From Neoarius graeffei (lineage: Eukaryota > Chordata > Actinopteri > Siluriformes > Ariidae): a stretch of 64,000 bases of DNA. The stretch spans positions 88,834,888-88,898,887 of the forward strand of contig NC_083571.1 of assembly GCF_027579695.1 (NCBI RefSeq). The letters are read 5' to 3'. How positions within the stretch are numbered: position 1 is the stretch's first letter; every line of letters starts with the position of its first letter. The position numbers were made by a program, and so were the translations under genes. Shown here piece after piece: positions 10,073 through 21,660 of this stretch. A model generated the notes under the pieces. That model saw only the letters and a program-made list of their open reading frames with translations, did not search any database and was not told the DNA's origin.

Positions 10073-13000
10073 CACCCGTCTCTCCATCCACTCCACCTGG
10101 CCATTAGTACCTGAAGACAACCGACCCAGAATCATGAAGTGTGTGGCCTGAACATCACATACGGCCGCCAAGTAACCTTAAAACCAAGAGACAAAAGGAT
10201 AAAGGCCTGAATACTAAAATGATTGTATGTGAAGTCTTACATATGTTTTTTTTTTTCCCTTTTTTTTTTTTTCTTTTTTGCGCGCGAGTGTGTGCGTCCC
10301 AATGCATGTCTCTGTTTATGCGGCTTTGGCTACTTAAATCATATCAAGCTACGAAAAAAAAGGATGAAAAAGAACTTGGGGCGTGTCCGTGTCAACAATT
10401 CAGATGTTTACTGCGAAGCCTTAACTGATTTTCATAGGCTGTTATCACTCTGAGTGTCAGTTTTCATCCATGCCAACAATGTAGACCGCTCAGTTTTACA
10501 ACTCAACAGCAACCTAAATGCCAATAGATATTTTAAGGCACGTTTTGTATCATGTTAGTAGTATTTTAAGGCATATGATAATTTATGTATGTACTGTAAA
10601 TGGTCGTTTTTTTTGGCCTTCATTAATTTATTGTTTTTTTAGTTTCTTGAGATGTACTTTCGAGCACTCCAGTGGCGTGCGTGTAATGTGAGCGTCACGC
10701 TTTCTTTTGCGGGCTGTGAGTGCACGAAGGCTCACGACTGCTCACTCGATCCTGTAATGTCATGAATCATTCCAGTGCACATACTCTTACTTTTGGCAGC
10801 TAACTGTCTTTTTTTTTTCTTTAACCCCCTACCCACACCTTACACAAATGGAAGCTTCAGTTTGGGGACTAAAGACAAATGAAACTGGGATGTGTGGTCT
10901 CTTAAGCAAAACACCAATATCAGCAGCATGCCTTACTTTTAAAAAATTTTTTTAGTTGTATATCATATAATATTTTTTTTTTCTTTTGTGCACTGTAACA
11001 ATGAAAGTGAAGAAGAGATATCAGGTGAGGGGAAATGTTATTGCTGTCATTCACTCGAAGAATTGCTGAGCAGTCAGGTACACAGCTGCTAAATGATAAA
11101 ATGCTATAGTAATTGTGTGTGTGTGTGTGTGTGTGTGTGTGAGCGAGCGAGCGAGTGAGATCCTCCAGCTGTGTATATGAAATCCCTTGTGATGTTGCAC
11201 TCTAGTCATAAAATAAGTTGGGCCTGGATGAGAGAGTGATGTGTTACTCTTGAATGGCATCAGAGTAGAATTTGGGCAATGAAGACTTTATGCTGTTAAA
11301 GTTTTGAGCTGTTGGTGGGTTGTGCTTTTTTTTTTTTTTTTCTTTGTCTTTTTTTGTACATGTTGATTGCCTTTGTATATACAGCCTCATGTTTCATAAT
11401 TTGGTTTATTTTTTTAAGTGTGTGTGTGGGGGGGATTTGCGCCATCTTGTTAATTTATATCTGTCCTAAATAGAGAAGTATTTGGTATTATTACACTGTG
11501 TGCGCGCGCTTGGAGAAGCACGTATCCCCTTTCACTGCAGTCCGAGCGTATCAGCTGCGCCACACGCAGCACTAGCTTTTCTTTCCCTTGTAGTACTGAC
11601 ATGCTCGTAGCACTAATCCTAAGGTGTTCTCTAATCCCGAAGCTCACTGATGCTTGGGGTAATTCCTTTTCTTTCACAGCTTGCACAGGGTCATGTTCTG
11701 TGCTTCATCCTGTCTGAGCTGTTGCCTTTTCAAGGTGCTCTTATGTGGGCTGTCCTTGTTGTGCTGTTCAAGCAAAGGCCTTTTTTTTTTTTTTCTTCGT
11801 GCTTTCTCCTCTAAGGCCAAGCTGAGCCATTGCTCTCTAAAGATATGTATGTGGCCTGAAGCATTCTTGTACTCTGTACACCCAAGTTACTTGTTTACAG
11901 ATTTCTTCTTTTCTTCAACTTGCAGACTGAAGTCTGTTTGATCAGGCCTAGTTGCTATGGTTAGAGTTTATATGAATACACTTTTGACCAATGGGCTAAG
12001 GAATCTGAAAGCGTACGTAGGAAACAGGGTTGAAGAAGCGAATGTTAATATTACAGTGAAGGAGATTAGAGGTGCCAAAGTCCCATTGCGCCCCTGTGTG
12101 AAAACTTTTCCTTCCTGTTATTATTTTTAATCCAAACCTTCACTCTCATTGCTTCTAAAGCTTTGTACTTTCACCAGTGTTGAGGTCTTAAAATTAAGGT
12201 TGATTTGTTACCTTAGGGGTTTCTGTCTGAGAGTGATATTAGCTTTTAAAAAAGGATTAGTTTGATCCAAGGGGGAAAATATATACATAACGTACTGAAC
12301 ATCAAACACTGCACTTAATCTGACACAAATGCATCAAATTGAGCCTGTATTCATTTTAATTAATAAACCCACAACCCCTTAAGCTGTTTCGTTGGAGAAC
12401 TGAGATTTTCATTCAGTGTTATGGAAGAAATTAGCATCAAGGAAAATGCATTGATATTGCAGTATGTTATAAGTGACTATCTGGCAAGGAGGCAGCATTC
12501 TGTGGTGGATGCTGGTCAGACAATGGGCAGCATTTCATTTAAATACAGATCTTGCATTCTCACGCTGTAACCCAGTGTGTACATCACTTGCACATGGTCT
12601 GAATGATTATCTATTCATCTTCAATCCTTTCATGCATAAATGTAGTGAACTTTGACCGAAAAAAAGAAAACACAACTGAAAGTTACAAACTATATTAAAG
12701 TATCTTTACCAAGGTGCTTGCAATGTGCAAATTGTGAAATCTTGTTATTAAGCTACTAGTAACCTTTTTGAAATTCATCACAAGCAACTTATGGCATTTA
12801 GTGTGTTTAAAAAAATAAGGTTTGCCAACTCGGGAGGTGTTTTAAGCCTTCTGTCTTAACTCTGTATTCCTAATTTGGCTTCTGCTCGGAGTGTGCTGTC
12901 AAATTTTTTTGAACCTGTGATTTTTTTTTTTTAAGTAAGTTACCATAATAAGGTGGCCTGTAGGTTTAAATCAGTCTCATCTCAAAAAGATTTTATTTAA

Positions 13001-13560
13001 AAAATATATATATATCTATATTGTTGCAACCCATCCCTTGTCCATCTGTGTCTTTTGAAATGATTGAAAAATACAGATTTTGAAAAATGTATTCATTACA
13101 AATTTGTTACAGAGTGTTATGTTTTTTGCCGTATTCATATTTGTGCCTTGAGTTCCTTTCTTTACACATTTGCATTCACGATTGACAGTTGCAGTGAGGT
13201 GACTGTTTTGGTGTTTCAAAAATGAAAATAATGGAGAGTGCACATTTTTATTTTTCACAAGTATTTAATTTAAATCTGGATTGAAATGTGTAGTCTTCTA
13301 AAACATTTAAAGCTAATGAATTGAAGCAGAAAACCAGGGGGACACTCTCTCCTTTGTGTCTCGTACTGTTTTTCCAGGGTCCATGGTTTCTGCAACTCTG
13401 TTTGGAAATGAGATGTGAGGTAGCGATTGCTTTGGCTGATGTGTAAAATCTTGATCTTTTCCCCCCTCTTTCTTTCATTTTTCTGGGCTCTTCACGGTGT
13501 TACCGGTTTGCTCACTGCATTACACTCTGTAATGACCATTAAAAGAGTTTATAGTTGAAA
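10073..13560 (+). other. b4galt6: Probable b4galt6 3' UTR
   Basis: About 3.5 kb after the stop holds no supportable gene, only T-runs and a (TG)n tract near 11116-11140. An ATTAAA at 13538-13543 followed by T/G-rich sequence is the best poly(A) candidate. The length is plausible for B4GALT6 but the end is inferred. Confidence 0.5.
13538..13543 (+). terminator. Candidate poly(A) signal ATTAAA of b4galt6
   Basis: ATTAAA with TTTATAG and GTGTAATTTTTTTT downstream. It lies only ~155 bp from the stop codon of the convergent TTR gene. Other signals earlier in the UTR cannot be excluded. Confidence 0.4.
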
Positions 13561-13696
13561 ATCTGTTCAGAGTGTAATTTTTTTTTCTTTTTCTCCTCTT
13601 CCCTCTGAGTGTGTTCGTCACGGCGACCCGTCAAGATGATCATTGTATGGGTATGGGAAATGTGGATGATGTGGGTACTCGGCATGCTGCGCATAT

Positions 13697-13804
13697 TTAG
13701 TCATGTTCTTTCCCCACTACAGCTGTTGTGGTGTAGGAGAAGGGGCTCAGTAACAGGGCCAAAGTGTAATGAAGATGTCCTTCTGCATGAGCCTCAAACA
13801 CCAC
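13697..13804 (-). CDS. ttr: ttr exon 4
   Basis: Acceptor GATTGCAG sits on the complement of 13805-13812. The exon encodes [18 protein letters not shown], then [16 protein letters not shown] and TAA (13697-13699). It has no internal ATG near its start, so it is easily missed by ORF finding. Confidence 0.94.
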   Translation of the reverse strand: MVFEAHAEGHLHYTLALLLSPFSYTTTAVVGKEHD

Positions 13805-15967
13805 CTGCAATCATACAGTCAGGAAAAAAAAAATCACACTTTAGATGCTCGTATTCATGTAAAACCTCACAGTACTTGGACACCTTGAACTGTTCTAAAA
13901 CAGTGCCTTTATGACCGCATCCTTGACTGTTCTTACCAAGGGTTTTTGGACAGATGGGTCTGTGTGGTATGTTTGACAAAATTGGCTGGACACTTGGCTG
14001 AAGTCCAAAAATAGCAGTTCCGTTTGTCTTTCAATGGTGGAATTTACTGAACGTCAAAGTTCTGTTTATACACTTGTAAATTCAGTCACTATGGATCTGA
14101 GCTCTATGGGTATACTACATTGCTCTCGAAGGGAAACATTTTCTTGTCTTCTTTAATTGGGCACAACTAAAATGCAGAAAAAAATCCTATAAAGCAAACC
14201 TTTTCAGAATCGGGTGCTATTAAGAATAATGGGTAAAGTTAAAAATATAGCCTCTCAAATGAGGAATATTGGAGCCCAGTCTCATGGTTGAACAAAATTA
14301 CTGGATCTTAGAACTTAGTGAAGGTGTGGGTCAATTTTCATGTTTTCAACTTGACAAAATCCCTGGGATTTTTTTTTCTTTCATCCAGGAGATGGAATAA
14401 TTAGTCTCCTGGCTACAACTGTAAAAACCTTGTTAATGAGCATTTCTAGTAAAGGGTTTTTTTTTTCTTCTTTTTTAAGACCAAATAACTACTTACTTGA
14501 GCAACTTCATGGAATGATTTGTGGCCTTCTGCTTTCCAGTAGGTTTTGGTGTCAAATTCGACACGATACACGCCAGGACTGAAGTCCTGCTCTGAGAGAA
14601 GTTCGTGAACCTCACCAGCTACATTTGTATTCCTGGAGAGAAGCAATATTGAAGTTATTCAGAGAATGAGTTCATAAGTGATGGAAGACTGAAATCTGTT
14701 ACAGTAAATCAGATTCCCTACAGTATCATCTCGACTATTACAATTACCATATTTTCATTATTTCTGAGCTATCATGAGAGTCGGATGCAAAATTCTTGAT
14801 TTCCCAACATCACAGCTTACAGAATCTTAGACATTTAGTGAATGCTACTTTCACCATTCTGTAATCAAACACTTCAAAAATTCTGTTTTATATTCTGTAT
14901 GTAAAATAAATTAAGTGAAATCTTTGTGAAGAAAATTATCCACAGTAGAATAGTATAATGCTAGCTGTAGAACTACTTATTTGCAATTTTCTTATTACAG
15001 AACGGTATCACAAACCAACTTGATATCAGAGAATGAGAACTTTTTGGATGTCATCTTACCCACTGGCAACTTTTTCCCAAGTTTTATCAGCACCTTGGCG
15101 GAAGACTGCGAGTGCCACATTTCCAGCAGGTGTGCCTTTCAATGCGTCCAGGATCTTTACGTTAAGGGGACAATGTACATCTGAGCTGCCATGACGATCC
15201 TAAGGGGCAACAAAGAACCTAATTGCACTTTCTGATCTTATGTGAATTCAGTGAGTGCAGTGTCAGTGTTACTTTTTCATAGACAGACATAAGGTTTATT
15301 AACATTTAACATACACTTTTGTCATTTTTCTTGACGGTCACTTTTGACGTCTTGATGAATATCTACATTAATAGAAACAAAATCTTGCTATGAGGAGATG
15401 GCTAAAATCTGTGATCTGGTCAAATTTTCTAGTCACCACTAGACATTAATATAAACAACTACAATAAAGAACAAAAATGAGCAATTGCTTAAAAACGTTT
15501 GGTTTGGTTTTTAGTCATTCTTCGACCTACAGAACAAATTTTAATAGCTTTTTGAATGCATCTATTTAAAGCATCAATGTTAATTATTCTTTCACTATGC
15601 TATTAAACTACTGCCATCAAAAACTGACTTCCAAAAATCCAAAATAACCAATTATATGCAACATTTAACAATATTTTCATCTCCACTCTAATCCAAGTAC
15701 ATCAGCTTCGGATATTTCAGATTATAATATTTTAAGTAATACAAGGTGTTTAAAAATTACCCAACTTCAAGTTATTTGACACAGTTTTAACAATTTAGTT
15801 TGCACGAGATTGCACTTAGAAGTATTGTGTCTTCTTGTTAAAGTTTTTTTTTTTTTCTTCCAGAAAGATGAACTCTGTGGACCACGCTAACAGTAACTTA
15901 CCACTGGAGCGGCCTGACAGCAGAAAAGTGTTGAGGCAAGAAGGACAAAATTGATCACTTTGGCCAT
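13697..15967 (-). CDS. ttr: Transthyretin, complete four-exon gene
   Basis: Exons (minus strand) 15902-15967, 15060-15199, 14497-14632 and 13697-13804 join in frame to 149 residues. TTR is a secreted homotetramer that carries thyroid hormone and, in mammals, retinol-binding protein. Exon 1 encodes a signal peptide ([19 protein letters not shown]). The mature chain keeps [10 protein letters not shown] (the hormone-site Lys), [10 protein letters not shown] (the Glu at human position 54), [14 protein letters not shown] (Leu110 and Thr119 equivalents; Ser117 is Thr). It lacks the C-terminal YRGS of the related 5-hydroxyisourate hydrolases and has a signal peptide, so it is true TTR. Exon 3 is 136 bp, as in mammals. 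It is convergent with b4galt6. Confidence 0.95.
14497..14632 (-). CDS. ttr: ttr exon 3
   Basis: A 136-bp exon between acceptor CTCTCCAG and donor GTAAGTAG. It encodes [17 protein letters not shown], then [15 protein letters not shown] to HEVAQ. Glu and the following DTK match the hormone-channel strand region. Confidence 0.95.
14633..15059 (-). other. ttr intron 2
   Basis: AT-rich intron of 427 bp. I see no repeat or other feature in it. Confidence 0.85.
15060..15199 (-). CDS. ttr: ttr exon 2
   Basis: A 140-bp exon between acceptor CCCCTTAG and donor GTAAGATG. It encodes [19 protein letters not shown], then [22 protein letters not shown] (last codon completed by exon 3). The Cys and Lys match human Cys10 and Lys15. 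Confidence 0.95.
15200..15901 (-). other. ttr intron 1
   Basis: An intron of 702 bp, AT-rich, free of recognisable transposons, in contrast to most of the window. Confidence 0.85.
15902..15967 (-). CDS. ttr: ttr exon 1 with signal peptide
   Basis: ATG at 15965-15967 in CACCATGG, a strong Kozak context. It encodes 22 residues, mostly a hydrophobic signal sequence, ending APV before donor GTAAGTTA. Cleavage after CQA is likely. Confidence 0.93.
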
Positions 15968-16017
15968 GGTGGAAGAATGTAGACACTGAGTATGTGCCTT
16001 GAACATTTGCTGTAGGC

Positions 16018-16080
16018 CTATTTTATGTGCTCTGGTGACCCCAGGGGAGAGCTGGGGTTTTGCCTTGACTCAGTAAATAA
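16018..16080 (-). promoter_or_regulatory. ttr: ttr proximal promoter
   Basis: Read on the minus strand, a TATA-like CATAAAATA (about 16019-16027) lies ~55 bp before the ATG, which would give a 5' UTR of about 25 nt, as in mammals. Further up is TTATTTAC (16073-16080), a FOXA/HNF3-type site, overlapping an AP-1-like TGAGTCA (16066-16072). FOXA, HNF4, HNF1 and C/EBP sites drive mammalian TTR in liver; only the FOXA-like one is clear here. Confidence 0.6.
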
Positions 16081-16689
16081 GTTGGTAATGTATAACTTCA
16101 AGCAAAGCAAACTTGGTGGCGATTTTACTTCATTCATTCATTTCATTCTACAGAAATATTTGTTGCAAAAGGAAAGCTCTTCTGTTTCATCCTGACACAA
16201 AATGTCTGGTAACGTTTTTGTTGTTTTTTGGTAGGTTTTCAGATTTAATTTGCAAAGCTATAGGTCATATTCACTAATTTGTAGTTATAACTTTCTTAAT
16301 ATCGGTTTTGTCAAAGAACCAGGGCTTACTTGCATGTTGAAGTAGTTATTTGGATGAACAGGAAACACTATTGGGGCAAGCGTCAGGAGGCATGATCATT
16401 TTGTAATTGTATCATTTTTATGTGAACTTTGTTCTCAAACACACTGCTATAGACATATATTCACTGTCCATGTTATTAAGAACAGCTGCATATGTATTCA
16501 GTTTTCAAGTCAACCGATCATGTGGCAGCAGCATATTGCAAAATTAATGCAACCAGAGCTTCAATTAATGTTCACATCAAATATCAGAATGATTGGGGGG
16601 GGGGGGGATGTGGTCTTTGTGTCTTTAATCATGGTAGGAATGTTGGTACCAGATGGGCTGGTTTGAGTATTTCAGAACCTGTTAAATGT

Positions 16690-17514
16690 GTAGAGAAGGC
16701 AGGACCCAAAAGCAAGAGTCAAGACTGGCAGTTTAGTAGGTAGGGTTGATTTTATTGAACAAAAGCAAGCAGAAGATCAGGGGTTTTCCAGGAGATCTGA
16801 GCAGATAGGCGGAGCAGACAGGTAACAGGAAGGCAGTGGATCTGAAGCATAGAAGATTCATTTCATCTCATCTCTAGCTGCTTTGTCCTGTTCTACAGGG
16901 TCGCAGGCAAGCTGGAGCCTATCCCAGCTGACTATGGGCGAAAGGCGGGGTACACCCTGGACAACTTGCCAGGTCATCACAGGGCTGACACATAGACACA
17001 GACAACCATTCACGCTCACATTCACACCTACGGTCAATTTAGAGTCACCAGTTAACCTAACCTGCACGTCTTTGGACTGTGGGGGAAACCGGAGCACCCG
17101 GAGAAAACCCACACAGACATGGGGAGAACATGCAAACTCCACACAGAAAGGCCATTACTGGCCACGGGGCTCGAACCCGGACCTTCTTGCTGTGAGGCGA
17201 CAGCACTAACCGCTACACCACCGTGCCGCCTAGGAGATTCACAGTTGGTCAAAACTTAAAACATACAAGAGACAATTCCACCAGTTACAGAAAACCTTCA
17301 TGCAGAATCAAACTAGTAACCTGAACGATCTGGTGGTGACTGGATTGCAGAGCTGAGGTATAAATATTACTGGAGCTTGATTGCAGGTGTGGAGACAGAT
17401 TGGCAGCAGGAGTTAATTGGCTGAAGCAGAAGAGCAGGAAACACAAACAAGTAATGAAGGGGAGGGGAAACAGCTGAGACATGAGGAATGAGGAGGCGGC
17501 AAAAACTGAACTAT
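16690..17514. mobile_element. Insertion of unknown class in the Tc1 remnant
   Basis: It interrupts the Tc1 frame at CAGAACCTG and carries a SINE (16861-17234). The rest (AGGCAGGACCCAAAAGCAAG on the left; GAGGCGGCAAAAACTGAAC on the right) looks like fish retroelement non-coding sequence, but I cannot classify it. Confidence 0.4.
16861..17234 (-). mobile_element. tRNA-headed SINE
   Basis: A full-length reverse copy of the family at 4755-5108. The short duplication AGATTCA flanks it (16854-16860, 17235-17241). Confidence 0.85.
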
Positions 17515-17769
17515 GATAGAAATTGCTAATCTTCCAGGATTTTTGCACACAACCGTTTCTAGAGTTTATACAGAATGGTATGAAAAAAAACATTGAGTGA
17601 GCGATGGTTCTGTGGGTAGAAACGCCTTGTTGTTGAGAGGTCAGAGGAAAATGGCCAGATTGGTTTGACCTGCCAGGAAGGATAAAGTAACTCGTATAAT
17701 AAATTTTTACAAACATGGCGAGCACAATGATTGCCTGATTCGAGGACTACATAAATGAGCAGGTGTACA

Positions 17770-18440
17770 GAACAAAAATTCTGGGATGTTGGTGGGTTTC
17801 CTCACAAACTGTGCACACAACATATCTATTGGATTAAGGTCAGGACATTGACTTGGCCATTCCAAAACTTGTCTTGTTGCATGACCTAGTTTCTCTTGAG
17901 ATTCAGTTCATGGACAGATGTCTTGCATTTTCCTTTAGAATTCAGTGAATAATTTAGACCTCGGGGCGGCACGGTGGTGTAGTGGTTATCACTGTCGCCT
18001 CACAGCAAGAAGGTCCGGGTTCGAGCCCCGTGGCCGGCGAGGGCCTTTCTGTGTGGAGTTTTCATGTTCTCCCCGTGTCCGCGTGGGTTTCCTCCGGGTG
18101 CTCCGGTTTCCCCCACAGTCCAAAGACATGCAGGTTAGGTTAACTGGTGACTCTAAATTGACCGTAGGTGTGAATGTGAGTGTGAATGGTTGTCTGTGTC
18201 TATGTGTCAGCCCTGTGATGACCTGGCGACTTGTCCAGGGTGTACCCCACCTTTCGCCCGTAGTCAGCTGGGATAGGCTCCAGCTTGCCTGCGACCCTGT
18301 AGAACAGGATAAAGCGGCTAGAGATGATATGAGAATTTAGACCTCATTGTTCCATCAATGACGACGATCCGTCCTGGCCCAAATGCACCAAACCAGGCCT
18401 AGATCATGATATTACTACCATGTTTCACAGATGCAATAAT
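17770..18440 (-). mobile_element. Antisense Tc1 fragment with SINE insertion
   Basis: 17800-17962 and 18334-18440 resemble the reverse complement of a Tc1 transposase gene (the region around the proline-rich DLNPI motif, seen as GGATTAAGGTCAGGACATTG). The copy is badly decayed and split by the SINE at 17963-18333. Confidence 0.55.
17963..18333 (+). mobile_element. tRNA-headed SINE, full length
   Basis: A near-consensus copy with exact duplication AATTTAGACCTC (17951-17962, 18334-18345). It carries GGTGGTGTAGTGGTTA at the head and GATGATATGAG at the tail. Confidence 0.9.
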
Positions 18441-20040
18441 GTTCTTACTGCAGCAGGTGAGGATTCTATTCATTTCCTCATTCTATTAGTTGTCTTTAGC
18501 CAAGATTTCTTTCAGTGCGTTACTGATTATGTAGTTGGGGGCAGTACCTAGACAGCATATATCTGGACACATGATTGTGGCCCAGATGTACGCTTCTTAT
18601 CTCTTCTGGTAACTTGATCCTAGTGCTAGTGGCATGGTGTGCTGGCTAGGTTGGAACCATCGTGGTGGGCAAGTGTGCCTTTCCAACATCTGCTTGCATG
18701 GTGGCACGGGTCTTCAGTGTTGCCTTGGCTTCCACTTTGTTGCGCAATTGGTGTGGCATCATCTCGCTTTGAAGCAGCACTGTTCCATTTGAACTTTGGA
18801 GTTGTGGTTTGCTAATTCTCCCTCTCTCTACTTGCAGTATGGTAGTTGTGTCTCCACTCTGGGATATCCACATGCAATGAAGTTTGCAGTCTTCACTGGC
18901 TCAGCATCCCGCCACCCTCGCAAGACTGCTGTTCTGTCACTGCTGTGATTTGTTTAATTTTGTTTGTTAGTTTTCTTTGTTTGGTCCTGGACAGTGTATT
19001 GTTGCATGCTCTGTCCGAGGGTGTTTGGTGGCTTTACTCTGCTTTCTTGCCGTTCCCGATGGCTTTGTGTCCAGTGTAAATTGTATATTTTGGATTCATT
19101 ATGTGCCCTTTTTGGGCTTTATTGTTTTGTGTGTTTGCATTTTTTTGTGTGCGAGTGGTGTAGCAGTTTTAGTTGTTTTTATTTTCATTGTTTTTTTTCC
19201 CCATTCATATTGTGTATATTTTATATATTTGTGTGTGCGCATGCAAGTACAATACTGAGTATTATCTCTTTTTGCTGCAGTGGACCACTGCAATTGCAGT
19301 CAGCCAGCTGTATGCTATTGTGTTGGGGTGGCTGGAGCGTAGCACCTGTGTATACTTGGCAGGAAAAGACAGGAGCTGCTGGGCCTCCAAAGATGGTTGG
19401 TTGGTCCTAAGGTGGTGGAGTCCCATCATTGGTTCTTTACTATATTGCACTTAGGGTGCCACTTGGATTATGTTGTAGTTTCATGCGTGGTGTGTATCCT
19501 AGGACCCTGTTCCTTCAATCGTTCCCTCTGCCTGTGATAAGTCCTGGGTTTGCTCATGGTCTTTCCTGTTTTCTTGAATGACTGTTCGGCTATTATGGCA
19601 CCACAGTGTTCCATGTGCAACAGGTTTTTCTGTTTTGTCTAATCGTTGTATATAATTGATGGGGTGGGCGACTGGGACTATGACTTGGTCATTTCCCATT
19701 TTTATAAAGTAATAAAATATTTATTATTATTAAATTTATTTTTTTAGTTTTGTTTTATTTATTTATTTATTTGGAATCACATCTCTGGCCTCTGAGTGGT
19801 TCCCCCCCCCCAAACCTGTGTTGTCTAGCTGAGAATCCAACTAATATGAATCTGTAAAGATTTCCTTTGGGAAAAATTTCCCGAGGTGGCATAGCTGATT
19901 TTGCTTAATAAATTCTAACAGCATATCCGCTCCCATCACAACCTGACATAGTTGGCAGGATTCACTTCTTACAGGCAGACATGCTGCTTTTTTTTTTTTT
20001 GGCCTATAGTTAGGTTTTGTGTTTTATGTATGAGCAGCAG
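18441..20040. other. No gene seen; possible LTR/leader of the gypsy-like relic
   Basis: T/G-rich sequence without a supportable gene. Its position directly before the gag-like relic makes a degenerate LTR or leader possible, but I found no paired repeat or clear ends. Confidence 0.3.
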
Positions 20041-20082
20041 TAGAGACAGAGCAGCAGCATTTGTGTCAGGTATTTCAAATCC

Positions 20083-21660
20083 ATGTTAGGGCCCTATTTT
20101 GTGAGGTTGAAGTGCAGTTCTTCCTCTGTTATTCTGGAAAAGGAAGTGCAGCAGCTCAGAGACTTAATACTACAGCTGAGAGCATATAATGAGCAGCCAC
20201 TTCAGGAAATGGCTGTTTCCCAAGCGTGTCCAAGTATAGCTATTAATGCCCTGTCTGTAGGTGCCAGTGCTACTATTGCAGAGCAGCTGGTTGTTGTAAC
20301 CAGAGACCAGATGTGTCTGATATTTAATGGCAAGACAGGCATAGGTCTAAGGGAATGGACAGATGAGATTCAGGCATGTATGTGGGCCTGCCATCTTATT
20401 CTTCATTTTTTTATCATTTAAAGGGAGAGGCAAAGGATGAAATAAAGTATCGTTCTGGTGCAGAATTAGGTGATCCATTCAAGGTACTCACTATCCTGAA
20501 GGAGTTTTATGGTTGTGCCCAGTCATATGCAACCTTACAGTAAACCTTTTTTCTAGGCAGCAGAAGGAAGGGGAGACTCTGCAGGAGTTTCCCTTAGCAT
20601 TAATGGCCTTAATGGAGGTCAGGCAGTGTGTGCCTGATGTGACCAGTTTGTAGAGCATGTTTTGGACAGTGCCCTCTGCTGGCAGTTAAAGCAGTCTGTC
20701 TGCTGCCAACCAACTGCTACTTTGTTGGAAGTGCTTGGGGAAGCTATTAGGTGGGAACGGAAGGCATTCCCTGGGGGAGCTAGGGGACGTAGCTTCACTC
20801 TTCCCTCAGCTTATGGCTTACAATATGATGTTCAAGGTAGTTCCTGTTCAGCCCCCGTGATTGTTTCACAAGGATCTGAATTAAGTGAGTTAAGGGAACT
20901 GCTAAAGTGCCAGCAGGAGCAGCTCAACTAGCTCACCCAGATGGTGACACCTCTGTAGGCTCCCAAAATGCAAATTCAGCCTCCATGTAATGGTCCGTTA
21001 ATTTGCCACTGGTGCCAGCAGCCAAGTTATTTTGCTAGGGAGTGTGAGGGGGATTGGGTTCCCCGCACACTTGGGTCCTCCCCTGCACGCTCGAGTACCA
21101 ATTCTTTCTTTCATTGGCCCATCCCTTAATGGGGCCAGGCCTTTTTGTTCTGCACCTCAGCTAGAAAACTGAAGCCCACTGAGCTATCAAGCTACGACCC
21201 AGATGGATTGTTTACTGGCTCACAGGTAGTTATTATGGTATGTCTAGGTTAATGTCCTCTTGTCTGAATATTGATGTCTTGAGGGGTAGGGTGATTGTTT
21301 CCTGCTTGTTAGACACTGGGTCTGTGGTGTCTATAGTAACAGAGAGCTTTTTCCAATAGCAGTTTGAACCTTGTGGCTGTGAGTGTCTCCAGTACTCTCA
21401 CTGGCTACAGCTTCGGGCAGCTAATGGACTTGCAATCCCACAGATCAGCTATTTGAAGCTGGATGTGGCATTGTATGGTAAAGTGATGCCTCATTGTGGA
21501 ACCTTAGTAGTGAAGGATCCCCTTTGGGGCTTTATCTGTCGTCCCTGGACTCTTGGGGATGAATGTTATTTCTCAATGTTACCGGGAGCTCTTTGGGGCA
21601 CATAGCTCCTCTCTTTTTGACCTGCCTTCTCTGTCACAGGCTTCTGGCCCAGTTCTTGAG
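20083..21660 (+). pseudogene. Gypsy-like retrotransposon relic: gag and protease
   Basis: Several broken frames in the same direction form a retroelement polyprotein remnant. The first (20083-20421) is gag-like with a coiled-coil start. 20662-20931 continues it. Near 21004-21050 a degenerate zinc knuckle CHWCQQPSYFARECE has lost the usual Gly and His. At about 21290-21350 the retropepsin motif LLDTGSVVSIV is intact. Stops and frameshifts are frequent; reverse transcriptase and integrase are not found. It is non-functional. Confidence 0.65.

Larger units (their letters stand above)
16462..17745 (+). mobile_element. Tc1-family remnant, interrupted
   Basis: 16462-16688 and 17515-17745 are the two halves of the same Tc1 family as at 27470-29630; the flanking words GGGCTGGTTTGAGTATTTCAG and CAGATTGGTTTGA are shared. 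The gap is a later insertion. A G-run at 16595-16607 is present. Confidence 0.6.

Noticed and set aside
13609-13914. 101-residue plus-strand ORF
   Set aside because: It is the shadow of ttr exon 4, which lies on the minus strand.
13697-15967. 5-hydroxyisourate hydrolase instead of transthyretin
   Set aside because: A signal peptide is present and the C-terminal YRGS is absent.
16883-17209. Apparent conserved ~100-residue proteins repeated at 16883, 17945, 38638, 59790
   Set aside because: All are translations of the tRNA-headed SINE, on either strand.
18846-19454. Cys/Phe-rich ORFs up to 148 residues, membrane-protein like
   Set aside because: Overlapping frames in T-rich sequence, no motif, no splice context, next to retroelement relics.
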